Shown in pieces: positions 50,179 through 57,692 of a stretch of 64,000 nucleotides of DNA. How positions within the stretch are numbered: position 1 is the stretch's first letter; every line of letters starts with the position of its first letter. This stretch comes from Reyranella soli. Lineage in GTDB: Bacteria > Pseudomonadota > Alphaproteobacteria > Reyranellales > Reyranellaceae. The position numbers and the translations under genes are program-made. The stretch is taken from contig NZ_BKAJ01000075.1 of NCBI RefSeq assembly GCF_007992495.1, positions 1 through 64,000 of the forward strand. The letters run 5' to 3'. The notes under the pieces were generated by a model that was not told where the DNA came from, did no database searches, and saw only the letters and a list, made by a program, of their open reading frames with translations.

Positions 50179-51564
50179 ATGTCACTCACCAACGCACCCG
50201 ATCCCGCCATCCGCGAAGCCGTCGTGCAGCAGGACCTGAAGAACGTCCTGCATCCCATCGTCCAGCACAAGGCGCTGGAGGCCAAGCAGATCGTGGTGAC
50301 GGGCGCCGAAGGCTCGACGATCTACGATGCCGACGGAACCGCCTATCTCGACGCCATGGCCGGACTGTGGTGCGTCAACATCGGCTACGGCCGCGCCGAA
50401 CTGGCCGGAGTGGCGGCGGAGCAGCTGCGGCAGCTTGCGTATTTCCCGCATACCGCGATGAACGTGCCGGCCGCGGCGCTGGCCGAGAAGATCAACGAGC
50501 TGATGGGCGGCGGCTATCACACCTACTTCGTCAACTCGGGCTCCGAGGCCAACGAGGCCGGCTTCAAGATCGCCCGCCAGTACATGAAGCACGAGCATCC
50601 CGGGCACTATCGCTTCAAGACCATCAGCCGCTACTTCTCCTATCACGGCACCACTCTTGCGACCCTGGACGCCGGCGGCATGGGCGAGCGCAAGGCGAAG
50701 TTCGAACCGTACTCGGGCGACTTCGTGCATGTCGCCCATCCCCATTGCTATCGCTGCCCGTTCGGCCTCGAGTATCCGAGCTGCGGCTTGGCCTGCGTCA
50801 AGAACATGGAGACCGCCATCCTGGGCGAAGGCCCCGAGTCGGTCGCCGAAGTGCTGGTCGAGCCGATCATGAGCGGCGTCGGCGTCGCCGTGCCGCCCGA
50901 CGAATACCTGCCCGAGGTCGAGAAGCTTTGCCGCAAGTACGGCATCCTTCTGCACGTCGACGAGGTGATCAACGGCTTCGGCCGCACCGGCAGAATGTTC
51001 GCCCACCAGCACTATGACGTCGCGCCCGACATCGTCGCGATCGCCAAGGGCATCTCGAGCGCCTACCTGCCGATCGCCGCGACCGTGGTGAAGAACAGCG
51101 TGTTCGACAGCTTCTACGGCGAGGCCTCGGAAAACCGGCAGGTCGGGCAGGTCAACACCTACGGCGGGCACCCGGTCTCGGCCGCGGTCGCCGTGCGCAA
51201 CATCGAGATCCTGGAGGCCGAGAAACTCGCCGAACGCGCCGCCGACGTGGGCGCCTATCTGCAGGACGGGCTGCGCACCTTGATGAAGAAGCACAAGGTC
51301 GTCGGCGACGTCCGCGGCAAGGGCCTGCTGATCGGCGTCGAGCTGGTCAAGGACCGCACCAGCAAGGAGCCGGTCAGCCCGCAGTCCATCACCGCCGTTC
51401 ACGAGTTCTGCCGCGACAACGGCCTTCTGATCGGCCGGTCGGTCGGCGGGCGGCGCTACGGCAATACGATCACCATGTCGCCGCCGCTGGTGATCACCCG
51501 TGCCGAGTGCGACCGGATCGTCGAAACGCTGGATCGCGCGTTGTCGACCGTGGACTTCAGCTGA
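50179..51564 (+). CDS. Class III omega-aminotransferase (taurine-pyruvate aminotransferase-like)
   Basis: 461-residue PLP enzyme. LDAMAGLWCVNIGYGRAEL, FVNSGSEANEAGFKIARQY, FSYHGTTLATLDAGGMGE, DEVINGFGRTGRMFA and the PLP lysine in AIAKGISSAYLPI are typical. The cysteine-bearing HPHCYRCPFGLEYPSCGLAC segment occurs in the taurine-pyruvate and related omega-aminotransferases, which use pyruvate as acceptor. I prefer the ATG at 50179 with AGAGG upstream. No sulfoacetaldehyde-handling gene is nearby, so taurine is only one option among omega-amines. Confidence 0.85.
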   Translation: MSLTNAPDPAIREAVVQQDLKNVLHPIVQHKALEAKQIVVTGAEGSTIYDADGTAYLDAMAGLWCVNIGYGRAELAGVAAEQLRQLAYFPHTAMNVPAAALAEKINELMGGGYHTYFVNSGSEANEAGFKIARQYMKHEHPGHYRFKTISRYFSYHGTTLATLDAGGMGERKAKFEPYSGDFVHVAHPHCYRCPFGLEYPSCGLACVKNMETAILGEGPESVAEVLVEPIMSGVGVAVPPDEYLPEVEKLCRKYGILLHVDEVINGFGRTGRMFAHQHYDVAPDIVAIAKGISSAYLPIAATVVKNSVFDSFYGEASENRQVGQVNTYGGHPVSAAVAVRNIEILEAEKLAERAADVGAYLQDGLRTLMKKHKVVGDVRGKGLLIGVELVKDRTSKEPVSPQSITAVHEFCRDNGLLIGRSVGGRRYGNTITMSPPLVITRAECDRIVETLDRALSTVDFS

Positions 51565-51959
51565 AAGCGGTCAACCGAAATACGCGCCGCGCTTCTTGGC
51601 AATCATCCTGGACAGCCGGCTATCCATCCTCGCGGCCGACAAGAACGGACCCGCGCGACGATGGCCGAGGATGTCAGCCAACGCGGCACGCTCCCGAAGA
51701 ACCTCGATGGACTCGGTCAGATCGCGTATACTTTACGGTGATACCCAGTCGTACTCCCCGTCAAGAATTAAGAGCCGTATCCGTCGTCAACGACAGATGA
51801 GTTCTGAGCTTGCTGCACCGAGTGTTTGGCTCTTTGACCCGACCCAACTTCACATCGTAATCGACGCGTTCATGCCCGCGGGAGCGGACATAGGTGGGCA
51901 TGACGTCGTCCTTTCAATGCCTTGTCGGTTCACGGCCCTTGAGCGCGCGGTAGCGTCGC
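51565..51959. other. Gene-poor, apparently decayed stretch
   Basis: About 400 bases after the aminotransferase with no convincing gene. A 76-codon frame starts at 51797 but has no ribosome site and no recognisable features. Base composition is locally less GC-rich around 51725-51860 than in neighbouring genes. It leads directly into an SDR fragment, so it is probably the remains of lost genes. Confidence 0.45.
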
Positions 51960-52085
51960 GTGAGGCCCGACCGGAAGCGATACTTGGAATCGGGCGCCGC
52001 CGTCGGGATGGTTCGACGCGGCGATGATGCCGACTGGGTGACAGGACAGGTACTCGCCGTCGATGGCGGGCTCAGCGTCACGTGA
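51960..52085 (+). pseudogene. C-terminal remnant of a short-chain dehydrogenase (SDR)
   Basis: Frame ending TGA at 52083-52085 encodes DDADWVTGQVLAVDGGLSVT, the standard C-terminal end of a classical SDR (family pattern: W-V-T-G-Q-x-L-x-V-D-G-G). Before it, KRYLESGAAVG resembles the region upstream in such proteins but with material missing between, and no start codon, Rossmann motif or catalytic Tyr-x-x-x-Lys is present. Hence a truncated, internally deleted relic. Confidence 0.7.
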
Positions 52086-52166
52086 GGGCGACCAATACCT
52101 TGGCACAGGGTGCCTTCGGCCTTCAGCCAGTCGATCCGATCAGCGTGGCGGGCCTAGTTTCAGCCG

Positions 52167-52607
52167 ATGGACGAATCCCTAATTCCTGTCCTATCCGCGC
52201 TGGCCGGATCGGCGATCGGTGCCCTGGCGTCGTTCGTCTCGACCTGGATCACCCAGATCTCGCAGGCGCGGGCGGCGCGACGCATGCACGACCGCGCTCG
52301 CCGCGAGGAACTCTATGGCGAGTTCATCAGCGAAGCCTCGCGGCTGTTCGTCGATGCCTTCGAGCATGAGCTGGAGGACCCGGCGAAGCTCGTCCATCTC
52401 TATGCCATCGTCAGCACGATCCGCCTGTTCGGAAGTCCCGCGACCCTGCTCGAGGCGGAAAAGGTCATGACCCAGATCGGCGCGACCTACTTTGCGCCCA
52501 ACAAGGACGTCCGGCTGTTCGCGGAAATCGCCCCCGCCGGCGACCTCGATCCGCTGTTCGCCTTCAGCAAGGCCTGCCGCGACGAGCTCAAGATCGCGCG
52601 GTCCTAG
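52167..52607 (+). CDS. Small membrane-anchored protein of unknown function
   Basis: 146 residues with one N-terminal membrane segment (LIPVLSALAGSAIGALASFVSTWI) followed by a charged helical stretch (QARAARRMHDRARREELYGEFISEASRLFVDAFEHELED). Function unknown. It would be an inner-membrane protein with a cytoplasmic helical domain. It ends 126 bases before the dehydratase gene, with GGCC-GAAA-GGCC just after the stop. Confidence 0.65.
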   Translation: MDESLIPVLSALAGSAIGALASFVSTWITQISQARAARRMHDRARREELYGEFISEASRLFVDAFEHELEDPAKLVHLYAIVSTIRLFGSPATLLEAEKVMTQIGATYFAPNKDVRLFAEIAPAGDLDPLFAFSKACRDELKIARS

Positions 52608-52733
52608 GCCGAAAGGCCCGCCCAGCGGTATTTTGGGCCCTCCCGGCCGGCCATTTTGACCGGTTGCAGGTCCAGGCCGGCTGGCGCATTTTCCCGCCCC
52701 GACCTCAGCCTCACCATGCCAAGGGCCTTTGCC

Positions 52734-54599
52734 ATGACCTCGCGCACCGTCCTCATCGACCGCCATCCCGGCCGCAGCTCGCAGTCGATCGGCGTCGCGC
52801 GCGCGCTGGGCACCGATATCGACCTGATCCACGAGCCGTCGGTCGGCGTCGTCGGCACCAAGGGCGACAGCCAGTGCTACCTCGGGGTCATGTCGAAGGT
52901 CGACGCCATCCATAACGAGCTCAAGGGCCGCGTCGGCACCGGACAGGGCCAGCTCAAGCTCCGGCTGGTCCAGCCCGAATACACGATCGCCACCTCCGAC
53001 GGCATCCGCAACGGCACGCGCGAGATGCGCTACTCGCTGATCGGCCGCGAGGTCACCAACGACGCGCTGTGCGAGCATCTCAGCGCCACCGGCCTCGCCG
53101 GCACCATCGCCGTCGTCGCCTGCGACAAGCCGCCGGTCGGCACGCTGGCCGCGTTGCTCGAGCACAACCGGCCGGCCATCATCATGTCGGACGGCTCGAT
53201 CCACCCCGGCACCGACCCCAAGACGGGCGAGCCGATCGACCTCGTGACCGCCTATCAGGTCGCGGGCCATCCCGACGCCGAGTTTCGCCATCACATCGCC
53301 TGCCATGCCTGCCCCGGCATCGGCAGCTGCGGCGGCATCTTCACCTACAACACCATGCAGACCTTCATCGGCGTGGTCGGCATGCAGCCTCTGCACATGG
53401 TGGCGCCGCCGTCCGACGATCCGCGCCGGGTGAACGAGTTCCCCAAGGAGCTGGTCGGCCATCTCGAGAACCTGATGGCCAAGGACCTCAAGCCGCGCGA
53501 CATCGTCGTGCGCGACTCGCTGCGCAACGCCACGATCGTGGCGATGGCGATCGGCGGCTCGACCAACGTGACCTTGCACGCGCCGGAGATCGCGCGCGCC
53601 GCGGGCTATGCCGACTTCTGGAAGGACATCATCACGCCGGAGGAGTTCAACTACCTCTCCCAGCACGTCGTGCCCGTGCTGACCGACGCGCGCCCCTACG
53701 GCAAGTATTCGATGGTCGACATCGACAATGTGGGCGGCATCCAGGTGATCGTGCGCGAGTTCCTGGACGCCGGCCTGCTCAACGGCGACGTGATGACCTG
53801 CACCGGCGAGACGCTGGCGGCCCAGGTCAAGCGGCTGGGCGCCAAGCATGCCGACGGCAAGGTGATCTACACCGTCGACAAGCCTTACAAGCCGACGGGC
53901 GGCTTGCGCGTGCTGGGCGGCAACCTGTCGCCGGACTTCTCCGCCATCCTGAAGCTCGCGGGCGTCGAGGGCGGCCTGGAGAACAACACCTTCCGCGGCA
54001 AGGCCCGCGTCTTCGAGGGCGAGCAGGACCTGCTCGACGCCCTCGACCAGGCGCCCGGGCAGTTCCAGAACCACGACATGGTCATCGTGCGCTACGAGGG
54101 GCCGAGCGGCGCGCCGGGCATGCCGGAGATGCTCGACCCGACGTCGCGCATCACGACGCTCTGCCGCGAGCGCGGCATCGTCGTCGGCCTGATGACGGAT
54201 GCCCGCTTCTCGGGCGGCTCGGTCGGCCTGGTGATCGGCCATGTCGGCCCCGAAGCCGCGCTGGGCGGCCCGATCGCCTTCATCGAGAACGGCGACGAGA
54301 TCGTCGTCGATCTCAACACCAACGAGCTGAACTGCCCGGCGCTCGCCGACCCGACCACCCTCGCCAAGCGCAAGGCGGCCTGGGAGAAGATCGTCGCCGG
54401 CAACGGCGGCATCCATCCCAACTGCGGCGCGGCCGACACCCGCCTGCTCCACCGCGCGCGCAGCACCGCCGTGCCCGCCACGCGCGGCGGCGGGTTGCAT
54501 CCCAACCGCGAGATCTGGGTGCGCGATCCGCGCAAGGCGGAGCGCTCGGGCTTCAAGCTCAGCAACAGGCACCGGCCGCAGGCAAACAAGGTGTTCTAG
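52734..54599 (+). CDS. IlvD/Edd family dehydratase
   Basis: 621-residue iron-sulfur dehydratase (dihydroxy-acid dehydratase, phosphogluconate or sugar-acid dehydratases). The cluster and metal motifs are recognisable: CDKPPVGTL, HACPGIGSCGGIFTYNTMQ, IGGSTNVTLHAPEIAR and SGGSVGLVIGHVGPEA. The first Gly-rich part shows the substituted pattern VVGTKGDSQCYLG, and the second Cys motif carries extra Cys residues compared with E. coli IlvD, so it belongs to a side branch, perhaps acting on sugar acids. Start ATG 52734 (AAGGG upstream) or ATG 52716. Not obviously in an operon with ilv genes. Confidence 0.85.
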   Translation: MTSRTVLIDRHPGRSSQSIGVARALGTDIDLIHEPSVGVVGTKGDSQCYLGVMSKVDAIHNELKGRVGTGQGQLKLRLVQPEYTIATSDGIRNGTREMRYSLIGREVTNDALCEHLSATGLAGTIAVVACDKPPVGTLAALLEHNRPAIIMSDGSIHPGTDPKTGEPIDLVTAYQVAGHPDAEFRHHIACHACPGIGSCGGIFTYNTMQTFIGVVGMQPLHMVAPPSDDPRRVNEFPKELVGHLENLMAKDLKPRDIVVRDSLRNATIVAMAIGGSTNVTLHAPEIARAAGYADFWKDIITPEEFNYLSQHVVPVLTDARPYGKYSMVDIDNVGGIQVIVREFLDAGLLNGDVMTCTGETLAAQVKRLGAKHADGKVIYTVDKPYKPTGGLRVLGGNLSPDFSAILKLAGVEGGLENNTFRGKARVFEGEQDLLDALDQAPGQFQNHDMVIVRYEGPSGAPGMPEMLDPTSRITTLCRERGIVVGLMTDARFSGGSVGLVIGHVGPEAALGGPIAFIENGDEIVVDLNTNELNCPALADPTTLAKRKAAWEKIVAGNGGIHPNCGAADTRLLHRARSTAVPATRGGGLHPNREIWVRDPRKAERSGFKLSNRHRPQANKVF

Positions 54600-54603
54600 T
54601 CTA

Positions 54604-54639
54604 GTGACCGACCGGAGCTGAGATCACCGGTCGGTTCAC
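54604..54639. terminator. Bidirectional hairpin terminator between convergent dehydratase and PHA synthase genes
   Basis: GTGACCGACCGG (54604-54615) and its complement (54627-54639, with one bulged T) form a 12-bp stem around an 11-base loop, in the gap between the stops of both genes. No clear T-tract on either side. Confidence 0.6.
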
Positions 54640-56448
54640 TCAGTCCTGCAGCACATAGATCCCTGGCGCATCACAGAGCGGTGCAAGGCCGCGTGACGGG
54701 CTGCCCATCGGCGGAGGATGGACCAAGCCGTCGGAATGCGCCTTGATCCAGGCACCGTAAGTCGGCCACCACGATCCATCGTGCCGCGGCGCGATGGCCA
54801 GCCAAGTTTCGGGATCGACGTAGCGATCTTCAGCCTTCTTGGTCATGACCTGATAGTGGCGCCCGGCATGGCCGACTTCCGATACGATGCCGGCATTATG
54901 GCCGCCGTTGGTCAGCAGGTAGGTGACCTCGGTATCGGCCAATAGATGGATCTTGTAGGTCGAGCGCCAGGGCGCCACGTGATCCCAGGCCGTGCCGACG
55001 GCAAATACCGGCGCTCTGATGTCGGTCAGCGCAACAGGACGCCCATCGACCATGTACCTGCCTTCGGCGAGATCGTTGTCGAGGAACAAGCGGCGCAGGT
55101 ACTCGGAATGCATGCGATAGGGCAGGCGCGTGGCGTCGGCGTTCCAGGCCATGAGGTCGCTGAGAGGCTCGCGTTCGCCCATCAGGTAGCGCCGCAATGC
55201 CAGCGACCATAGAAGGTCGTTGGAGCGCAACATCTGAAAAGCTCCTGCCATTTGCTTGGCGTCCAGGAAACCCTGCTCCCACATCATGTCCTCGAGGAAG
55301 GCGATCTGGCTTTCGTCGATGAACAACATCAGTTCCCCGGCTTCGCTGAAGTCGGTCTGCGCCGCGAGCAGGGTCATGGTCCTGAGTCGAGTATCGCCGT
55401 CGCGCGCCATTGCGGCCGCCGCGATCGCAAGCAGCGTCCCGCCCAGGCAGTAGCCCATGGCGTGCACCTGTCGCTCGGGAGCGATCGATGCAATGGCGTT
55501 GAGCGCCGCCATCACCCCGAGGCGACGATAGTCCTCCATGCTGAGATCGCGGTCTTCGGCATCGGGGTTCTTCCAGGAGATCATGAACACCGTGAAACCC
55601 TGGCCGGTGAGATATCGCACCAGGGAATTCTGCGCCGACAGGTCGAGAATGTAGTACTTCATGATCCAAGCCGGTACGATCAGCACCGGCTCGGCATGGA
55701 CCTGCTCGGTTGCCGGCTCGTACTGGATGAGCTCGATCAGCCTATTGCGAAAGACGACCTTGCCCGGAGTCGCGGCGATGCTGCGGCCGATCTCGTAGGC
55801 TTGGCTGCCGACCGGCTTCTTACCGCTGATCGCCCTTTCCCAATCCTCGAACAGGTGCTGCCAGCCGAGAAGGAAGTTCTGGCCGCCGCTCTGCAAGGTC
55901 CGCTGCAGAAGCTCGGGATTTGTCGGCAAGAAGTTCGAGGGTGAGAACATGTCGAGGAGCTGGCGACCGCCGAAGTTGACGATATCCTCATGATGGCGCG
56001 TCACACCGCGTATGTCCGAAGTGGCGTTGTGCCACCATTGCTGCTGCAGCAGGAAGCCCTGATAGAAGAGGTTGAACGGCGGGTGCTGCCAGACGTCGGC
56101 CGCGAAGCGACGATCCTGAGGCAACGGCTCGATGACGGCTGCGGCCTTGCCCGGCTGCAGCGCCTGCTGCGCGGCGAAGGCGGCAAAGCGCATCGACTTG
56201 CGCGCCATCTTGTCGGCCAATTGAAGGCGTTTCCCGGGTGCTGCGATCAGATGGACCAGCCAATCGAGATAGGCTGCGGAGATGGCTGCCGGCGACAGGC
56301 CCAGGGTGAACCGTGCCAGCGCGGCATGTAGCGATCGGTCGGTGATGTCCGACAGGGCGGTGACGACGTCGGAGTCTCGGGCGGCGGGCACCGGAGCGGC
56401 CGACGGGGGATCGTGCGGGATATTCTGACGCAAGCTGTGGTCGCTCAT
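54640..56448 (-). CDS. phaC: Polyhydroxyalkanoate synthase, class I-type
   Basis: 602-residue PHA synthase polymerising 3-hydroxyacyl-CoA on storage granules. The lipase-like box GYCLGG holds the catalytic Cys (C334); the Asp is in GTAWDHVAPW and the His in TNGGHNAGIVSE. N-terminal PhaC_N domain: DRRFAADVWQHPPFNLFYQGFLLQQQWW. Start at MSDHSLRQN (56448) with GGAGAGGC just upstream; the frame extends 36 codons further. Neighbours are an efflux system and a PPDK-like protein rather than phaA/phaB; a similar block of phaC with these genes is an inferred stress/redox-type module. Confidence 0.9.
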   Translation of the reverse strand: MSDHSLRQNIPHDPPSAAPVPAARDSDVVTALSDITDRSLHAALARFTLGLSPAAISAAYLDWLVHLIAAPGKRLQLADKMARKSMRFAAFAAQQALQPGKAAAVIEPLPQDRRFAADVWQHPPFNLFYQGFLLQQQWWHNATSDIRGVTRHHEDIVNFGGRQLLDMFSPSNFLPTNPELLQRTLQSGGQNFLLGWQHLFEDWERAISGKKPVGSQAYEIGRSIAATPGKVVFRNRLIELIQYEPATEQVHAEPVLIVPAWIMKYYILDLSAQNSLVRYLTGQGFTVFMISWKNPDAEDRDLSMEDYRRLGVMAALNAIASIAPERQVHAMGYCLGGTLLAIAAAAMARDGDTRLRTMTLLAAQTDFSEAGELMLFIDESQIAFLEDMMWEQGFLDAKQMAGAFQMLRSNDLLWSLALRRYLMGEREPLSDLMAWNADATRLPYRMHSEYLRRLFLDNDLAEGRYMVDGRPVALTDIRAPVFAVGTAWDHVAPWRSTYKIHLLADTEVTYLLTNGGHNAGIVSEVGHAGRHYQVMTKKAEDRYVDPETWLAIAPRHDGSWWPTYGAWIKAHSDGLVHPPPMGSPSRGLAPLCDAPGIYVLQD

Positions 56449-56561
56449 AGCTGCCTCTCCTCTATCGCGCAAAACTCGCGCGGATACGGCCGCTGGAGCA
56501 TGATCTGGCACAACACTTCTCCCGAGTTCTGGCATATTCAGCCGGCAACGTTGCAATTCCG

Positions 56562-57692
56562 CTAACTCTGGACGGCGACGCTGCGGAAGCGCAGCAGTGC
56601 CAGGCCGAGAAACAGGCAGCCCATTGCAGCAACCGCCAGGTACTCCGGCCAGATCACATCGAACCCGGCCCCGCGATAGAGAATGGCCTGGGCAAACGAC
56701 ACGAAGTGGGTCGAGGGTGAGGTCTGCATGATCGCGCGCAGGAAGGGCGGCATGCTTTCAAGCGGCGTGTTGCTGCCCGACAGCATGTTCAAGGGGATCG
56801 CCACCAGCAGGAACAACAAGCCCAGTTGCGGCATGGTGCGGGCGATGGTCGCCAGGAATATTCCGACGGCCGTGGCGAAGAACAGGTAGAGCACAACACC
56901 GGCCATGAACAGTGGCACGGATCCGGCGAGGGGAACGGCCAGCAGCCGGCTGACGACGAGGTAGAGCGACAGGCCCACCGCGACGGTGATGACCAGGCCG
57001 TTGGCGAGGATTTTCGACATGGCGATTTCGAAGGGGCTGACCGGCATGGCCAGCAAGTGATCCATGGTGCCGTGCTCGCGCTCGCGCACCACGGCCGCTC
57101 CCGCCAGGATGATCGCCAGCATCGTCACGCTGTTGAGAATGCCCATGACGCTGGCGAACCAGGCGGTGGCGACATTGGGATTGAAGGCGATGCGCGTCGC
57201 GAGGTTGACGGGCGGTGGCCGCGAGTCGACGCTGCGGGAGACGAAATCGTCGATTTCCGTTTGGATGATCCGCTGCATATAGCCTGCGCCGATGCCCGCC
57301 TGCATCACGGCCGTCGCATCGACGGCGACCTGCAGCGCGGGCCTGCGGCCGCTCAGTACATCGCGTTCGAAGTGTGCCGGAATGTCGACGATGAAGGTGA
57401 AGCGACCGTTGTTCATCAGGTGATCGACTTCTGCGAGCTCGACCGGCTGTGCCGTCTTGAAGTACGGCGGCATGAACACCCGCGTGATACGGCGTGAGAG
57501 CTCGGAACGATCCTCGTCGACGATGCCGATCGAGGCATGGTGCAGCTCCTGCGTATTGCCCTGGGCCTGGGCGATGATGGCCAGGGAGAACGAGTAGATG
57601 ACCAGCCCGAATAGGACCCAGTCACGAAAGAAGCTGCGCAGCTCCTTGGTGGCCAGCCAGAAGATCGTGGACAGGGTGCGCACGGCGATCAC
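56562..57692 (-). CDS. ABC-2 type permease (YhhJ-like)
   Basis: 376-residue inner-membrane protein with one N-terminal helix, a large periplasmic loop (about 50-170) and about five C-terminal helices, with VVREREHGTMDHLLAMPVSPFEIAMSKI, the ABC-2 signature. In E. coli, yhhJ follows rbbA (yhiH) and a HlyD-type gene (yhiI), exactly the set found here. GTG start at 57692 overlaps the stop of the fused ATPase (GTGA). Confidence 0.9.
   Translation of the reverse strand: MIAVRTLSTIFWLATKELRSFFRDWVLFGLVIYSFSLAIIAQAQGNTQELHHASIGIVDEDRSELSRRITRVFMPPYFKTAQPVELAEVDHLMNNGRFTFIVDIPAHFERDVLSGRRPALQVAVDATAVMQAGIGAGYMQRIIQTEIDDFVSRSVDSRPPPVNLATRIAFNPNVATAWFASVMGILNSVTMLAIILAGAAVVREREHGTMDHLLAMPVSPFEIAMSKILANGLVITVAVGLSLYLVVSRLLAVPLAGSVPLFMAGVVLYLFFATAVGIFLATIARTMPQLGLLFLLVAIPLNMLSGSNTPLESMPPFLRAIMQTSPSTHFVSFAQAILYRGAGFDVIWPEYLAVAAMGCLFLGLALLRFRSVAVQS

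Noticed and set aside
51797-52027. A 76-codon frame in the gene-poor stretch
   Set aside because: No ribosome site, no recognisable feature, and it overlaps the SDR relic in another frame.
52191-54572. A 793-codon minus-strand frame opposite the IlvD/Edd dehydratase
   Set aside because: Low-complexity Ala/Arg/Asp/Val sequence typical of antisense GC-rich shadows; the plus strand has all dehydratase motifs.
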